Source: JAEINY01 sp942490535
GTDB lineage: Bacteria; Bacteroidota; Bacteroidia; Bacteroidales; Marinilabiliaceae
DNA length: 64,000 bases
Reading direction: 5' to 3'
Assembly (NCBI GenBank): GCA_942490535.1
Contig: CALNXQ010000005.1
Location: 1,922,001 to 1,986,000, forward strand
The notes beneath the pieces are model-generated. The model saw only the letters and a program-made list of their open reading frames with translations, was not told where the DNA came from and made no database searches. Below, piece after piece: positions 62,326-64,000 of this stretch. Every line of letters starts with the position of its first letter. Position 1 is the first letter of the stretch. Made by a program: the position numbers and the translations under genes.

Positions 62326-62380
62326 AAGGGGTTACGGTGAGGTTTGCTCTGGAAAAAGCCCATCTGCCATTTTTTTTTCT

Positions 62381-62388
62381 TACTTTTG
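62381..62388 (+). promoter_or_regulatory. Probable -7 box for the DUF5063 gene
   Basis: TACTTTTG, an exact TAnnTTTG match 57 bases before the ATG at 62445. No -33 element at the usual distance. Confidence 0.35.
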
Positions 62389-62444
62389 CCTATCAGTAAT
62401 GGATTCAAAAAAGTATCGTCTATTTAGATGATTTTTAAAAGCGT

Positions 62445-63074
62445 ATGGAAGAAATATTTGACCATGTGGTCTATTCAAAAAATGTGGTTGAGTTTGTGAC
62501 GGTTGCCAAAGAGTATTGTACATTTGTTGAATCGGCCATTCAATATTCACGGACGGATTTTCTTGCTGTTGCCGGTCGCATATTACCATTGTTATACCTC
62601 AAAGCCGTTGTCCTTCCAAAAGTAGAAAGTGTATTGGATGAACCCCTGGAAAAAACCGTGGATGAGATGCTCTATGCGCAGGTCAAGGGAGGCGTGGAGT
62701 TGAAGATGGGACGGTTCAATGATTACCTCGAAGTGTTTACGCCAGATATGAAATACAGTGAAACACCGGTGATTGCTTTTGTGGCAGAGGATATCGCGGA
62801 TATTTACCAGGATGTGAAAGATTTCATAGCGTCTTACCGCATTGGAGTGACTGAAATTATGAACGATGCACTCAGTGAATTAGTCAATAACTTTGAGCTC
62901 TTCTGGGGGCAGCGTTTAGTGAATACACTGCGGGCTATTCATGCCGTGCAGTATAGCGGCGAAGATTTGGAGGAGGAAGAAGGCGAACAAAATCAGCAAA
63001 CCTCACGTAGCACAGATAATTGGTTTATTTCCCGCTTTCAGAACGAATGGCAGGATGAAAACGAAGATTTTTAG
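62445..63074 (+). CDS. DUF5063 domain protein
   Basis: A 209-residue soluble, helical and acidic protein. The opening (VVYSKNVVEFVTVAKEYCTFVE) and the block ILPLLYLKAVVLPKVE followed by FVAEDIADIYQDVKDFIASYR match DUF5063, a helical-bundle family of unknown function found in Bacteroidota next to a 3'-5' exonuclease gene, as here. The C-terminal 40 residues are an acidic, Gln-rich linker ending WFISRFQNEWQ. The exonuclease starts 22 bases later, followed after 13 by an rRNA-methyltransferase-like gene, so the three probably form one operon. Confidence 0.88.
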   Translation: MEEIFDHVVYSKNVVEFVTVAKEYCTFVESAIQYSRTDFLAVAGRILPLLYLKAVVLPKVESVLDEPLEKTVDEMLYAQVKGGVELKMGRFNDYLEVFTPDMKYSETPVIAFVAEDIADIYQDVKDFIASYRIGVTEIMNDALSELVNNFELFWGQRLVNTLRAIHAVQYSGEDLEEEEGEQNQQTSRSTDNWFISRFQNEWQDENEDF

Positions 63075-63096
63075 AAACTAACAAGGGGAGGGATTG

Positions 63097-63699
63097 ATGC
63101 AAAAAACCATTTCAAAGGAGGAACTCAGTTTATTACCGCTGCACTATTTTCAAGGAGGTGTGGATGTAGTGGAAGACAGTGATCGGATTGAAACGTTAGT
63201 GAACGAGCTTGAACAACATCCGGTCATTGGGTTTGATACTGAAACAAAACCTTCTTTCCAAAAGGGAAAAATGAATAAAGTGGCTCTGCTGCAATTATCC
63301 ACCTCTGAAAAGGCTTATCTGTTCCGTCTGAATAAAACTGGTCTGCATCCTTCGCTCATTCGTTTGTTAGGTAATCCCGACGTTCAAAAAGTAGGGGTTG
63401 GCATACGGGATGACATCAAGGGATTACAACGCTTAAAATCATTTCGATCGGCCGGTTTTGTAGAGTTACAGGACTATGTGAAGGAAGTGGGATTTGAAGA
63501 TACAAGTTTAAAAAAACTGGCTGGGTTAGTATTGAAGTTCAGGGTAAGTAAACGCCAACGTTTATCCAACTGGGAAGCCTTACATCTAACCGAGAGTCAG
63601 GTTTTATATGCCGCCACCGATGCCTGGGTAGGCATTGAGTTGTACCGGCAGTTAACAGTGCAGTTTCCGCACTGTGAAGTTCAAACATTAACAATTTAA
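63097..63699 (+). CDS. RNase D-like 3'-5' exonuclease
   Basis: A 200-residue DEDD-type exonuclease from the ATG at 63097 (a TTG codon precedes it in frame). Exo I is VIGFDTETKPSF with the D-x-E pair. Exo II is KVGVGIRDDIKGLQRL, and exo III is LYAATDAWVGIELYRQL, where the Tyr five residues before the Asp makes it the DEDDy subtype. It has no HRDC domain, so it is a stand-alone catalytic domain that trims RNA or DNA 3' ends. It sits in an operon with DUF5063 and an RlmI-type methyltransferase. Confidence 0.92.
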   Translation: MQKTISKEELSLLPLHYFQGGVDVVEDSDRIETLVNELEQHPVIGFDTETKPSFQKGKMNKVALLQLSTSEKAYLFRLNKTGLHPSLIRLLGNPDVQKVGVGIRDDIKGLQRLKSFRSAGFVELQDYVKEVGFEDTSLKKLAGLVLKFRVSKRQRLSNWEALHLTESQVLYAATDAWVGIELYRQLTVQFPHCEVQTLTI

Positions 63700-63712
63700 G
63701 AGACATAATTCT

Positions 63713-64000
63713 ATGGCGGATTTGCCAAAGATCATTCTTAAGCCCGGGAAAGAACAAAGCCTGAGGCGTTTTCATCCCTGGATTTTTTCAGGAGCGATTA
63801 ATACAGTAGTAGGTGACTTGATTGAAGGGGACCTGGTGGAGGTGTACGATGCCTACGAGAACTTTTTGGCCATGGGCCATTGCCAGGTAGGTTCCATTGC
63901 CGTTCGCGTGCTGTCCTTTAAGCAAGAGGAGGCCAATTATGACTTCTGGAAAGCCAAAATTCAGCAGGCCTATGATATGCGCAAAGCCATTGGCCTGGCC
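63713..64000 (+). CDS. RlmI-type class I rRNA methyltransferase (5' part, cut by window edge)
   Basis: Starting at the ATG at 63713 the frame reads MADLPKIILKPGKEQSLRRF, then HPWIFSGAI, the PUA-domain opening of the RlmI/YccW group of SAM-dependent 23S rRNA cytosine-C5 methyltransferases. GDLVEVYDAYENFLAMGHCQ completes the PUA strand set, and FWKAKIQQAYDMRKAIGLA begins the linker helix. The catalytic methyltransferase domain lies outside the window. The start is 14 bases after the exonuclease stop. Confidence 0.88.
   Translation, partial: MADLPKIILKPGKEQSLRRFHPWIFSGAINTVVGDLIEGDLVEVYDAYENFLAMGHCQVGSIAVRVLSFKQEEANYDFWKAKIQQAYDMRKAIGLA

Noticed and set aside
1..64000. tRNA or rRNA genes
   Set aside because: No cloverleaf with a proper T-arm sequence and no rRNA-like block was found on reading both strands by eye; a covariance scan would be decisive.

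Overview
The window reads as chromosomal DNA of a free-living, probably anaerobic or facultative Bacteroidota, most like the Marinilabiliales/Bacteroidales side of the phylum. The evidence is the Bacteroidota promoter form (TTG/TTTG, about 17-21 bases, TAnnTTTG), few Shine-Dalgarno sequences, and typical families: DUF4369-TlpA lipoproteins, DUF1573, DUF5063, OstA-like and SurA-like proteins, the TGS-uridine kinase fusion, a seven-gene Rnf cluster, and MeaB plus a PduO-type cobalamin adenosyltransferase. No rRNA, tRNA, CRISPR array, intact IS or prophage was seen. Placement below phylum is inference.

Layout. 0-3.2 kb: an M20 amidohydrolase (cut by the edge), a half-length TauE/SafE permease and a secreted GH20 hexosaminidase. 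3.7-11.1 kb, plus strand: DUF1573 protein, meaB, three tandem paralogous DUF4369-TlpA lipoproteins and a dihydrolipoyl dehydrogenase. 11.1-20.8 kb, minus strand: TM2/DUF2752 pair, TGS-uridine kinase, uvrA, a lytic transglycosylase and a blaI-M56/M23/M23 operon with a visible operator. 21-23.6 kb: a multi-sensor histidine kinase with a PocR domain, followed by a 21-bp tandem repeat. 24-29.5 kb: rseC-rnfBCDGEA. 29.8-31.9 kb: recG.

31.9-41.5 kb is gene-poor and looks eroded. It holds a candidate small RNA, a small STAS-like protein, a decayed arylsulfatase, the relic of an AraC gene leader, a membrane histidine kinase, a 1.55-kb desert, a FadL-family porin whose signal peptide is split by an A8 tract, a beta-barrel protein and an AraC regulator. 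41.5-50.9 kb holds single genes: TPR protein, LpxL-like acyltransferase, S9 peptidase, an unknown protein with two cysteine clusters, FKBP, methyltransferase, ABC ATPase, cobalamin adenosyltransferase and DUF2795. 50.9-59.8 kb, minus strand, is guaB followed by an envelope-biogenesis run: three SurA/PPIase-type proteins, a lipoprotein and an OstA-like protein. 59.8-64 kb holds a phased repeat, recQ, a DUF5063 protein, an RNase D-like exonuclease and the start of an RlmI-type methyltransferase.

How the genes work together. Envelope biology dominates: thiol-disulfide lipoproteins, SurA/OstA/LpxL outer-membrane assembly, and two peptidoglycan-active units side by side. Energy metabolism is represented by Rnf, lipoyl dehydrogenase and cobalamin/methylmalonyl-CoA accessory proteins. 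The most unusual points are the BlaI-controlled M56 protease fused to two LytM domains (the second lacking the family's usual catalytic His), the A8 frameshift in the porin start, the helically phased intergenic repeats at 23.65 and 60.0 kb, and the duplicated AraC leader.
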